A stretch of DNA of 33,230 nt from CAYFPX01 sp964501915. Lineage in GTDB: Bacteria; Myxococcota_A; UBA796; CAJQPC01. Below the pieces are notes generated by a model. The model saw only the letters and a program-made list of their open reading frames with translations. It ran no database searches and was not told the DNA's origin. Of the stretch, positions 10,002 to 17,895 are shown in pieces (positions within the stretch are counted from its first letter, which is position 1; each line of letters starts with the position of its first letter). Where the stretch lies: NCBI GenBank assembly GCA_964501915.1, contig CAZCVP010000071.1, forward strand, positions 1 to 33,230, in the 5' to 3' direction. The position numbers and the translations under genes were made by a program.

Positions 10002-10055
10002 GGGCGGGTCTCCTCATTGGGCACGATAGTCGCGGAGGGTGGGGGTCGCTGCCCC

Positions 10056-11300
10056 CTACTCGTACACCTTCTCCCCCACCGCGTGGGCCTCGGCGGCGTC
10101 CGGTTCCGGGTCCCGCGTGGCCCCGCTCCGCCAGCGGGCTTCGACCTCCCGGGTCCACTCGTGGCCGATGATGACCGACATGACCTCGCTGGTGCCGGTC
10201 CAGATCGACGCCAGGCGCAGGTCCCGGTGGATGCGCTCGATGGGGTAGACGTTGGTGTAGCCGATGCCCCCCATGACCTGCATGGCGCTGTGGGCCACGG
10301 TCTGGCAGGACTCGGTGGCGAACTTCTTGGTCTCCGACACCAGCCGGCGGACCTTGCGCGGCGGTGCACCGCGGTCCACCGCCAGCGAGGTGGTGTAGAC
10401 CATCGACCGGGAGGCATCGAGCAGGGTCGCGGCCTCGGCGACCTGGAAGCTCACACCCTGGAAGGCCCCGATCGGGCGCCCGAAGGCCTTGCGGCGGGTG
10501 GCGTAGCGGGTGGCGACCTCCAGGGCGGGGCGGGCCGCGCCGACGGTCATCGCCGCCGTGCCCAGGCGCTCGGGGATCATCATCGTCTCGAAGACCCGGT
10601 AGCCCTGGTCGAGGGTGCCCAGCAGGTTCTCCTTGGGCACCTTCACGTCCTTGAAGGACAGCCGGCTGGCCCCGCCACCCCGACAGCCCATCAGGCCGTA
10701 GAGGTAGCTCGACTGCACGCCCTCGGTGCGGTCGACGATGAAGCAGGTGATGCCCTCGCGCGGCGGCGCGTCGGGGTTGGTGCGGGCGTAGACCAGGAAG
10801 AAGTCCGCCGCGGTGCCGCCGACGATGAAGCGCTTCTGGCCGTTGAGCAGCCAGTGGTCGCCCCGGTCCTCGGCGGTGGTGGTGGTGCCGAAGAAGTCCG
10901 AGCCGCCCCGGGGCTCGGTGAGGCACTCGGCGGCGAAGATCTCCCCGGCGAGCAGCGGCGCCACGTAGCGCTCCCGCTGGGCGTCGGTGCCGTGCAGCAC
11001 GATGGCGTCGCAGACCAGCTCGGCGCCGACCCCGAAGACGCAGCCGAAGATGTAGCCGAGCACGGCCACCTCCTCCATCACCATCGCCGTGGTCACCCAG
11101 TCCAGGTCGCGACCGCCCCAGCGAGCCGGGTAGCGACAGCCCATCAGGTTGCGGCGACCGGCCTCCTGGAGGAACTCTCGCGGGAACTCCAGCTCGTCGG
11201 CGTCCATGTCCAGGATGAGCTGGCGCGGCACGGACTTGACCAGGTCACGCACCTCGTCCCGCAGGGCTCTCTGTCTGTCGTCGAGGATCACGTCCCACAT
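10056..11300 (-). CDS. Acyl-CoA dehydrogenase
   Basis: A 414-residue FAD flavoenzyme that would form the alpha,beta double bond of an acyl-CoA and pass electrons to ETF; cytoplasmic. Family landmarks are AECLTEPRGGSDFF (substrate/FAD loop), GTAADFFLVYARTN, VKVPKENLLG, RKAFGRPIGAFQ and the C-terminal GGIGYTNVYPIERIHRD. The residue matching the catalytic Glu of medium-chain enzymes (EGT motif) is Thr (WTGT, T368). A Glu is present in PERLG (E244), the position used as base by isovaleryl-CoA dehydrogenase, so the enzyme is likely active with the alternative base. The ATG start has a weak ribosome binding site. It follows a 77-residue membrane protein gene by 10 bp, and the lipoprotein operon starts 54 bp downstream, so all may share a transcript. 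Substrate not predictable. Confidence 0.9.
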   Translation of the reverse strand: MWDVILDDRQRALRDEVRDLVKSVPRQLILDMDADELEFPREFLQEAGRRNLMGCRYPARWGGRDLDWVTTAMVMEEVAVLGYIFGCVFGVGAELVCDAIVLHGTDAQRERYVAPLLAGEIFAAECLTEPRGGSDFFGTTTTAEDRGDHWLLNGQKRFIVGGTAADFFLVYARTNPDAPPREGITCFIVDRTEGVQSSYLYGLMGCRGGGASRLSFKDVKVPKENLLGTLDQGYRVFETMMIPERLGTAAMTVGAARPALEVATRYATRRKAFGRPIGAFQGVSFQVAEAATLLDASRSMVYTTSLAVDRGAPPRKVRRLVSETKKFATESCQTVAHSAMQVMGGIGYTNVYPIERIHRDLRLASIWTGTSEVMSVIIGHEWTREVEARWRSGATRDPEPDAAEAHAVGEKVYE

Positions 11301-11310
11301 GGGACGGAGC

Positions 11311-11544
11311 CTATTCCTCCTCGCCCTCCGGTGGGGCCAGGTCGGGCATGGTGGTGCCCAGGAAGCTGCCCATCGGGTTCGCCAGGCTGACGCCGAGGCC
11401 GTGGGAGGAGGGGTCGTCGTCGGCCTCCTCGGTGGGCTCGTCCGGCAGGTCGACCTCTTCGGGTTGGACCGCCAGCCCGGGGCCGAACCGCACGATCAGG
11501 CCCAGGATGACGACACCGACCAGGAGCGCGATCAAGAGTTCCAT
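11311..11544 (-). CDS. Small single-pass membrane protein with acidic tail
   Basis: A 77-residue protein: ATG followed by one hydrophobic helix (about residues 2-20, ELLIALLVGVVILGLIV), then an acidic Pro/Glu/Asp-rich tail that ends in EGEEE. No family recognised. The start at 11544 is chosen over an upstream in-frame ATG at 11634 because it has GCGGAGG at ideal spacing and puts the helix at the N-terminus. It lies 10 bp upstream of the acyl-CoA dehydrogenase gene, so co-transcription is likely; a role as a membrane tether or assembly factor would be speculation. Confidence 0.65.
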   Translation of the reverse strand: MELLIALLVGVVILGLIVRFGPGLAVQPEEVDLPDEPTEEADDDPSSHGLGVSLANPMGSFLGTTMPDLAPPEGEEE

Positions 11545-11681
11545 GGGCGCCTCCGCTTTCGTCGTACCCCAGTTGACCACGGACGGCGCGGGACCGCGTC
11601 GGTCATCGCGCCGATCCGCGATCCGGGAGCCCACGCCTCCCCCTCCGCCGCGCTAAGCGATCCGGACCGGGAGGAGCGGCG

Positions 11682-12860
11682 ATGGACTTCGGGTTCACCC
11701 CTGAGGAGCAGGCCTTCCAGCAGGAGGTCCGCGCCCTGCTCGCCGCCGAGATGCCCTCGGACCTGCTGCTCCCCGTGATGTTCCTCGCCGTGGACTTCGC
11801 CGAGGAGGCCATCCAGGACGCCTGGCGCACGATGGCCCGCAAGCTCGGCGAGCGCCGGCTGCTCTCGCTGACCTGGCCGGAGGCGCTCGGAGGCCGCGGC
11901 GGCACCCGGGTGATGGAGTTCATCCTCGTCGACGAGCTGATGGCGGCCGGCGGGCTGGGCTTCGACGTGCAGGGGGCCGGCATGGTGGCCTCGCTGCTGA
12001 TCCACCACGGCAGCGAGCGGCAGCAGCGCGACCACCTGCCCGGCATCGCCCGGGGCGAGGTCTACTGGTGCCAGGGCTTCAGCGAGCCGAACTCCGGCTC
12101 CGACCTGGCCTCGCTGCGCACCACGGCGGTCGCCACCGAAGGTGGCTACCGCATCAGCGGCCAGAAGGTCTGGACGAGCCGGGCCCACCAGGCCCACTGG
12201 TGCCACCTGCTGGCCCGCACCGACCCCGAGGCCCCCAAGCACGCCGGCCTGTCCTACTTCCTGGTGGACATGGCCAGCCCGGGCATCGGCGTGACCACCC
12301 TGGAGGGCATGTACGGCGGCACCAGCCTCTGCGAGGTCTTCTTCGACGACGTCTTCGTTCCCGCCGAAGGCCTGGTGGGCGGGTCGAACGAGGGCTGGCG
12401 GATCGCCATGTCGACCCTGGACCTGGAGCGTGCCTTCTACATGGAACAGGTCGGCGTGGGTCGCCGGGTGCTGGAGCTGCTGGTGGACCACGCCAACCGT
12501 CAGGGCCTGGGCGGCGATCCCCTGGTGCGGCAGAAGCTCGGCCGCATGGCGACGGAGCTGGAGCTGGCCCGGCTGCTCGGCTTCCGCACCGCCGCCCGCA
12601 TGGACCGGGGGCTGCCGGTGACCGCCGAGGGCTCGATGTGCAAGCTGGTGGCGACCGAGTGGGCCCAGGGCTGGGCCAACACCGGCTTGGAGCTCATCGG
12701 GCGCTTCGGCCAGCTCTCCGAGCACTGCGCCCTGGCTCCGTTGGCCGGGCGCATGCAGCACTGGTACCTGCGGGCCTTCGCCCTGCCCGTGGTCGCCGGC
12801 AGCTCGGAGATCGAGCGCACCGTGCTCGCCACCCGCGGCCTCAAGCTGCCCCGGCGCTGA
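11682..12860 (+). CDS. Acyl-CoA dehydrogenase, catalytic (alpha-type) subunit of a probable heteromer
   Basis: A 392-residue flavoenzyme subunit resembling the FadE-type dehydrogenases that work as alpha2beta2 pairs on bulky acyl-CoAs such as steroid side chains in actinobacteria. Landmarks: GFSEPNSGSDLASLRT, ISGQKVWTSRAHQAHWC (FAD/substrate contacts), FVPAEGLVGGSNEGW and the C-terminal VVAGSSEIERTVLATRGLKLP. The probable catalytic base is E249 in LDLERAF, nearly the same position as the catalytic Glu of mycobacterial FadE26/ChsE4 (about 247) and aligned with that of isovaleryl-CoA dehydrogenase. The ATG start follows GGGAGGAG. The stop is 10 bp before the next dehydrogenase gene. The actual substrate is unknown; no steroid-ring genes are in view. 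Confidence 0.88.
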   Translation: MDFGFTPEEQAFQQEVRALLAAEMPSDLLLPVMFLAVDFAEEAIQDAWRTMARKLGERRLLSLTWPEALGGRGGTRVMEFILVDELMAAGGLGFDVQGAGMVASLLIHHGSERQQRDHLPGIARGEVYWCQGFSEPNSGSDLASLRTTAVATEGGYRISGQKVWTSRAHQAHWCHLLARTDPEAPKHAGLSYFLVDMASPGIGVTTLEGMYGGTSLCEVFFDDVFVPAEGLVGGSNEGWRIAMSTLDLERAFYMEQVGVGRRVLELLVDHANRQGLGGDPLVRQKLGRMATELELARLLGFRTAARMDRGLPVTAEGSMCKLVATEWAQGWANTGLELIGRFGQLSEHCALAPLAGRMQHWYLRAFALPVVAGSSEIERTVLATRGLKLPRR

Positions 12861-12870
12861 GGGAGGAGCC

Positions 12871-13965
12871 ATGGACCCCGGACTGACCCGCGACCAGCGC
12901 ATGCTCCAGGAAGCCGCCCGGGACTTCCTCCGCGGGGCTTGTCCCCGCGAGCTGGTCGAAGAGCAGGAGCGCCCGGAGGCCGCGCTGCCCGAGGCCTTGT
13001 GGCGCGAGGCGGCCGAGCTGGGCTGGCTGGGATTGACCCTGCCGGAGGACCAGGGCGGCCAGGGCATGGACTTCGTCGACCTGGCGCTCTTCCTGGAGGA
13101 AGCCGGGCGGGTCTGCATGCCAGGACCGCTGGTGCCCTCGGTGGTGATCGGCGCACCCCTGGTGGCGGAGACCGGCAGCGAGGCCCAGCGCACGGCGCTG
13201 CTCCCGGGCCTCGCCGCCGGAGAGCGGGTGCTGGCCTGCGTGCTCCCGGAGGATGGGGACCTGCGCGTCGAGCCCGACGGGACCCTGCACGGGTGCGCGG
13301 GCTTCGTGGCCGACGTGCACGTGGCGGATCGACTCCTGGTGGCGACCCGGCGGGACGAGGACATGTCCCTGTGGCTGGTCGACCCCGACGCGCCGGGCCT
13401 GCGCCGCACCCGCCTGGAGACCCTGGCCGGCGACCACCTCTTCGAGCTGGTCTTCGACGGGGTGGTGCCGGAGGACGAGCTGGGGGAGGGCGACGTGGCC
13501 GCAGCGCTGGACCGGGCCACCACCCGCGGCACCCTGGCTCACTGCCTGCGCATGGTCGGCGGCGCGTCCGAGATGCTGCGCCTGTCGCTGACCCATGCCC
13601 GCAGCCGCAGGCAGTTCGGCCGCCCCATCGGCGCCTTCCAGGCCGTGCAGCACCACTGCGCCGACATGGCCATCGACCTCGAAGGGGCCCGGCTGTTGAG
13701 CTACCAGGCGGCCTGGCGCTTCGACCAGGGGTTGCCGTGTCGCCGGGAGGTCGCCATGGCCAAGGCCTGGACCTCGGAGGCCTACCGGCGCATCAGCCTG
13801 CTCGCCCACCGGGTGCACGGCGCCGTGGGCTTCACGATGGAGCACGACCTGCAGCTCTACTCGCGCCGCGGCAAGGCCGCCGAGCTGGCCTTCGGTGGGC
13901 CCGAAGAGCAGTACGAAGGGGTGGCGTCGGCGCTCGGGCTCAGGTCTCGCCGCCCAGCTCGGTGA
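12871..13965 (+). CDS. Acyl-CoA dehydrogenase, probable non-catalytic (beta-type) partner subunit
   Basis: A 364-residue acyl-CoA dehydrogenase homologue. It has the N-terminal helical domain, a middle beta domain (about 118-210) and the C-terminal FAD-side helices (RRQFGRPIGAFQAVQHHCADM, about 246 on; HRVHGAVGFTMEHDLQLYSRR). The position where the preceding protein has its base (LDLER) reads ATTRGTL, and no EGT motif exists at the C-terminus, so no catalytic Glu is visible. This is the pattern of the beta subunit in alpha2beta2 dehydrogenases (as in ChsE4-ChsE5), which contributes FAD binding only. ATG follows GGGAGGAG. Its 3' end overlaps the convergent M48 protease gene by 26 bp. Confidence 0.87.
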   Translation: MDPGLTRDQRMLQEAARDFLRGACPRELVEEQERPEAALPEALWREAAELGWLGLTLPEDQGGQGMDFVDLALFLEEAGRVCMPGPLVPSVVIGAPLVAETGSEAQRTALLPGLAAGERVLACVLPEDGDLRVEPDGTLHGCAGFVADVHVADRLLVATRRDEDMSLWLVDPDAPGLRRTRLETLAGDHLFELVFDGVVPEDELGEGDVAAALDRATTRGTLAHCLRMVGGASEMLRLSLTHARSRRQFGRPIGAFQAVQHHCADMAIDLEGARLLSYQAAWRFDQGLPCRREVAMAKAWTSEAYRRISLLAHRVHGAVGFTMEHDLQLYSRRGKAAELAFGGPEEQYEGVASALGLRSRRPAR

Positions 13966-14650
13966 GCGCAGCGATGCGTGCCGCGGGAGCCGGGTGGGTG
14001 CTCCACAGGCCGTGGCGCCGGTCCCACTTCGCCAGCTTGCGCAGCATGGTCGCCAGGGCCGCACGGTCGTAGCGGCTGCGTCCCAGCAGCTCGAAGGCCC
14101 AGGCATCGGCCGCCAGCTCGGCGGCGCGGGTGGCGCTGCGGCTCAGGGTCTTCACGCCGGCGGGCAGCAGGACCTGGCCCATCGGCCCGAGAGCCCGCGC
14201 CGCCAGGGCCCTGCCGGCCCAGCCGGACAGCGTCTGGCGCACGGCCGCCGCCCGCCCGTGACCGAGCTCGATGTGGGCGATCTCGTGGGCCAGGACCGCC
14301 GCCAGCTCGTCCTCGCTCAGCTCGCCGGCGGCCACCTGCTCCAGCAGCCCCGTGGTGAGCACGGCGATGCCTCCCGGCAGGGCCATGGCGTTGACGCCCT
14401 CCTGCTCGCTCCGGTAGAAGCGGTAGGCGCCGATGCGCAGCCGCCGCAGACGCCGGAACTCCCCCAGGATCCGACCCGGCAGCGGATCGTCCAGGGGGCT
14501 CACCCGGGTCTGCTCGCGCAGGGCCTCGAGGGCCTGCTCCCCCAGGGCTCCCTCGTCGACTTCGTCCTCCATCCGCTTCTGGAGCCGTGGCAGGACCAGG
14601 AAGACGACCAGCAGACCGCCGATCAGCAGCAGCTCGCTCGGGCCGAACAT
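13940..14650 (-). CDS. M48-family zinc metalloprotease, membrane-anchored
   Basis: A 236-residue peptidase with an N-terminal hydrophobic anchor (about 5-21), then the M48 catalytic domain. Zinc ligands are H122 and H126 with the catalytic E123 in HEIAHIELGH; the third ligand is probably E178 in RAAELAADAWA, followed by D182 as in the family. It is shorter than HtpX or Ste24 and closer to the small LoiP/YggG-like type, acting on envelope proteins. The ATG shares one base with the stop of the upstream TPR protein gene (TGATG), so the two are translationally coupled and may act together in the envelope. Its 3' end overlaps a convergent dehydrogenase gene. Confidence 0.88.
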   Translation of the reverse strand: MFGPSELLLIGGLLVVFLVLPRLQKRMEDEVDEGALGEQALEALREQTRVSPLDDPLPGRILGEFRRLRRLRIGAYRFYRSEQEGVNAMALPGGIAVLTTGLLEQVAAGELSEDELAAVLAHEIAHIELGHGRAAAVRQTLSGWAGRALAARALGPMGQVLLPAGVKTLSRSATRAAELAADAWAFELLGRSRYDRAALATMLRKLAKWDRRHGLWSTHPAPAARIAALTELGGET

Positions 14651-16713
14651 CAGGGGCTCTTCAGCGCCCGACGCGCCCGGTCCGCGCCCACCTGGCAGCT
14701 CCGAGCCAGGCCCGGCGCCCCCCGGGCCTCGGCGACCTCGACGCCGCGTACATAGGCGAGCAGCGCCTCGTCGTAGCGGGTGAGGTCGTAGAGCGCCCGA
14801 CCGATCTTGCAGGGCAGGTTGGGATCGTAGGGCGGTGGCCCGGCCCGATCGAGGGCCTCGGCCTCGCGGTAGGCCTCCAGCCCGCCGCCGGCATCGAGCA
14901 CGAACATCGAGAGGTCCCCCACCTGGGTCCAGGCCGCCCCGTCCGCGGGAGGCTGGCCGGCGGCGAGGGCCTCCCGGTGCAGCTCCAGGCTGCGGCGCGC
15001 CCAGGCCATGGCCTGCTCGGCGTCCGCGTTGACCTGGCGATGGAGGGCTGAGAGCCGGCCACAGACGACGGACTGCTCACGCACCAGGCCCGCCTCGCCG
15101 TAGTGGGCCAGGGCGTTCTGGAGCTGCAGGCGAGCGCCTGCCACGTCGCCCTTGCTCCGCAGGACCTCGGCGAGGCCCGCCTCCAGGGCGGCCCGCTCGG
15201 CCGGCCCGGCCCGCGAGGTGTCGAGCCAGGTGAGGGCCTCGTCGACCTGGCCCAGGTGGACGGCGATGGCCGCCAGGGCGTGCTGGATGCGGGCCACCTC
15301 GGCGGCGCGGTCGACGGGGTCGAGACGGGCGAGCGCCAGGCGCCCGACCTGCTGGCTCTGTTCCAGCCGCGCCCGCCAGGCGTCGGGCGTCTCGCGCTGG
15401 GGCGCCGGGCTGTCGGCCGCCAGGACCACCAGCGCGATCGACGCCGACAGGGCCCGCTCGCCCTCGCCGAGCCCACTCCACGTCGCCCGGGCCTCCGTCA
15501 GCAGCCTGGAGCGCTGCGGCTTGTCGAAGCGCCCGCCGGTCTCGGCCACCGCCTGCTGGACATGGGCCGTGGCCCAGGGCTCCCTCAGCTCCTCCCAGAG
15601 CGGCAGGGCCCGGCTGAGGGCCTCGTGGGCTTCGAAGCGCTCACCCTGGGCGAGTCGTACCCGTCCCAGGCCGGTCCAGACCTCGGCCCGGAGCTCGACG
15701 TCGTCGCTGAGCCAGGCCACGTCGACCAGCGCCTCGTAGGCCGCCTCGGCCGAGGAGAAATCCCCGACCTGCTCGTCGAGCAGCGCGAGCTGCAGGGTGG
15801 CATAGGACCACACCGCCGCGTGCTGCTCCGCCAGCGCCAGCTCCTGGGCAGCCACCAGGTCCTGGCGGGCCTCCGGGCGGCGATCCCGGACCCAGTGGAC
15901 CCGAGCCCGGATCGCCAGGGCCCGGGCCAGGGTCTCGGCGTCCACCCGACGACCGCGCTCCACCTCGACGTCGGCGAGGTCGGCGGCGGCCGCGGTCTTG
16001 CCGGCCAGCAGCAGCGCCTCCACCCGCAGGGGCGCGGCCTGGGGCCCGGCCTCCTCGAGCTGGAAGGCCGCGCCTTCGGGGGCCCCGGCGACCAGGCGCT
16101 CCAGGCCCTGGAGCAGGTGGAGCAGGCGCTCGCCGTCCTCGAGCTGTCGCAGGGGGTAGCCCCAGTTCACGGGGTGGGGCAGCGGAGCCGGTCGCCAGCC
16201 CACCTCGTCGGGCACCGCCTGGGGCAGCTCCATCTGCACCAGCAGGGCCCCCAGGATGGCCCCCGGCGGGTCGCGGCCTGCACAGGAGAGGTCGGCGGGA
16301 TCGCCCGCCGTGCACCAGGCCTCGCCCCAGATGACCACGTCGGCCTCCAGGGCTCGCCCCAGCGCAGCAGCGGCTCCGGGTCCCTGCACGAAGCACGGCG
16401 TGCGCGTCCACGCCATCGCGGCCTGTCCCGGCAGTCCCGCCGCCCGACCCCGCAACAGCGAGCTGCCCGCCTGGCCGATGCGTCGGACCCGGCGCTGCTC
16501 GCCCGGCAGCCACTCGTCGCGGGCGGTGCGCACGGACTCCGCCGGACCCGCCAGGCGCGTGAGCACCACGTGCAGGTCGTCGGGTCGCTGGAAGCCCGGC
16601 CCCGCGGGATCCTCGCCGCAGACCCCGGCCAGCTCCGAGGTCCGGGCCCCCACGGCGGCGGGAGCCACCGCGAGGGCGGCCCCGAGGACCGATGCCAGCA
16701 CTCCGATTCGCAC
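14650..16713 (-). CDS. Exported TPR-repeat protein
   Basis: A 687-residue protein with a conventional Sec signal peptide (Arg at 2, hydrophobic core, cleavage probably after AVGA near residue 23). The N-terminal domain (about 30-170) contains ADVVIWGEAWC, reminiscent of the fold found in FlgO/CsgG-like proteins, but the match is weak. The rest is alpha-helical with tetratricopeptide-type repeats, for example in the stretches around 300-390 and 560-680 (GRALYDLTRYDEALLAYVRG). It is likely a periplasmic scaffold for protein-protein contacts. It is coupled to the M48 protease through TGATG and follows the lectin lipoprotein gene by 16 bp. Start GTG with a weak ribosome binding site. Confidence 0.7.
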   Translation of the reverse strand: MRIGVLASVLGAALAVAPAAVGARTSELAGVCGEDPAGPGFQRPDDLHVVLTRLAGPAESVRTARDEWLPGEQRRVRRIGQAGSSLLRGRAAGLPGQAAMAWTRTPCFVQGPGAAAALGRALEADVVIWGEAWCTAGDPADLSCAGRDPPGAILGALLVQMELPQAVPDEVGWRPAPLPHPVNWGYPLRQLEDGERLLHLLQGLERLVAGAPEGAAFQLEEAGPQAAPLRVEALLLAGKTAAAADLADVEVERGRRVDAETLARALAIRARVHWVRDRRPEARQDLVAAQELALAEQHAAVWSYATLQLALLDEQVGDFSSAEAAYEALVDVAWLSDDVELRAEVWTGLGRVRLAQGERFEAHEALSRALPLWEELREPWATAHVQQAVAETGGRFDKPQRSRLLTEARATWSGLGEGERALSASIALVVLAADSPAPQRETPDAWRARLEQSQQVGRLALARLDPVDRAAEVARIQHALAAIAVHLGQVDEALTWLDTSRAGPAERAALEAGLAEVLRSKGDVAGARLQLQNALAHYGEAGLVREQSVVCGRLSALHRQVNADAEQAMAWARRSLELHREALAAGQPPADGAAWTQVGDLSMFVLDAGGGLEAYREAEALDRAGPPPYDPNLPCKIGRALYDLTRYDEALLAYVRGVEVAEARGAPGLARSCQVGADRARRALKSP

Positions 16714-16729
16714 GTCGTCGCAGCGCTGC

Positions 16730-17794
16730 TCAGTCCGCGCGCGACGGACAGCCGATGTAGATGTCGTCGACCAGGTGCTCGTTGACCAACGTACCGGTGG
16801 TGGACCCGAAGCCCACCATGACCTCGGTGAGGTCGTAGTCGTCGATGGTGGCGGTGAGGACCTCGGCGTCGTCGACGGTCACGATCACCTCGCCGTTGTC
16901 GAAGAAGACCTCGACCTTCTTGTCCCCGGCGTCCTGGAAGTCCGGGGCCGCGGCGGCGTCGATCTCCAGGATCTGCAGCTCCTCGTCGTTGAGCCAGTCC
17001 GTCTGGACGACGGCGATCAGGTCGTCGGCGGAGTCGTTGCCGTTCTTCACCATGTCGATCTCGACCGCGTAGCCCGCCAGGCCGCCGACACCGAGACCGC
17101 TGAAGTTGGCGCCCACCGAGGTGGGGTCCGTCTCGTCGAGCCAGGCGAAGGCGAGCCCCTCGCCGCCATCGCCGCCGCCGATGTTGACGGTGTAGCGGGC
17201 GTAGAAGACGTCGCCCGGGATGCGGGTCGGGATGAACGCCGAGCCCACCTGGGCTCCCGTGGCGGTCGTCATGCGCAAGAACCCGTCGTCTCCCCCGACC
17301 ACCTGGGCCGCCGACCCGTTGGTGGTCAGCTCCGAGGCCTCCAGCAGGCGATCGAGGTCGTCGTCGAACCAGGGCTTGTCGGCCACGAAGTCGCAGTCGT
17401 TGTCCAGGCCGTCGCAGACCTCCGTCCCCCCGGGGAAGGCCTGGTCGGAGGTGTCGTCGCAGTCCGTGCTGTCCTCGACCCAGCCCTCGACCTGGTCGCA
17501 GGCGTTCTGCTTGACGGTCAGGTCGCCGAAGCCGTCGCCGTCCTCGTCGGCGTACCAGGTCGTGCCGTCGACGGCGTCCAGGTCGACGTCGCCGTCGCAG
17601 TCGTTGTCCTTGCCGTCACAGACCTCGTCCGCCAGGGGGTTGACGTCCTTGTCGTCGTCGTCGCAGTCGCTGCCCGGGTAGAAGAAGTTGTCGCCGTCGT
17701 TGTCCACCGGGTCGGGGGGGGCGCTGTCGGCGCTGTCGCCATTGCCAGAGCCGATGCAGGCCAGGGTCAACATGGCGAAGGAGATCGAGCTCAT
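16730..17794 (-). CDS. Lipoprotein with MopE-type units and an L-type-lectin-like domain
   Basis: A 354-residue lipoprotein: signal MSSISFAMLTLAC with lipid Cys at 13, followed by a Gly/Ser/Asp linker. MopE-like units occupy about 30-68 and 80-135 (GSDCDDDD, CDGKDNDCDGD, DEDGDGFGD, CDGLDNDCD). Residues about 142-350 resemble the L-type (legume-like) lectin sandwich: GEGLAFAWLDE, then GLGVGGLAGYAVEIDMVKNGND, where the E and D match the metal-binding edge of the family, then a late strand pair ending DDIYIGC. This predicts a surface protein that binds glycans with bound Ca/Mn. The start at 17794 is preferred over the upstream in-frame 17851 because GAGGA precedes it and the signal peptide then begins the protein. 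It is first in a run with the TPR and M48 genes. Confidence 0.75.
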   Translation of the reverse strand: MSSISFAMLTLACIGSGNGDSADSAPPDPVDNDGDNFFYPGSDCDDDDKDVNPLADEVCDGKDNDCDGDVDLDAVDGTTWYADEDGDGFGDLTVKQNACDQVEGWVEDSTDCDDTSDQAFPGGTEVCDGLDNDCDFVADKPWFDDDLDRLLEASELTTNGSAAQVVGGDDGFLRMTTATGAQVGSAFIPTRIPGDVFYARYTVNIGGGDGGEGLAFAWLDETDPTSVGANFSGLGVGGLAGYAVEIDMVKNGNDSADDLIAVVQTDWLNDEELQILEIDAAAAPDFQDAGDKKVEVFFDNGEVIVTVDDAEVLTATIDDYDLTEVMVGFGSTTGTLVNEHLVDDIYIGCPSRAD

Positions 17795-17895
17795 CTGAAG
17801 GTCCTCGGCGGGGGTGCGGGAACGTAGCACGCTGCGAGACACGGCCTGCACACGGCCTTGACGCGCGCGGAAGGAGCGCGGACTAAGGTGCCGGC

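Noticed and set aside
11545..11634. N-terminal extension of the 77-residue membrane protein to an ATG at 11634
   Set aside because: The extension is Arg/Asp-rich without ribosome binding site, whereas the inner ATG has GCGGAGG and begins the helix.
17858..17886. TTGACG followed by an AT-containing box as a sigma-70 promoter for the esterase
   Set aside because: No convincing -10 box occurs at 16-18 bp spacing; the best one would start transcription inside or after the start codon.
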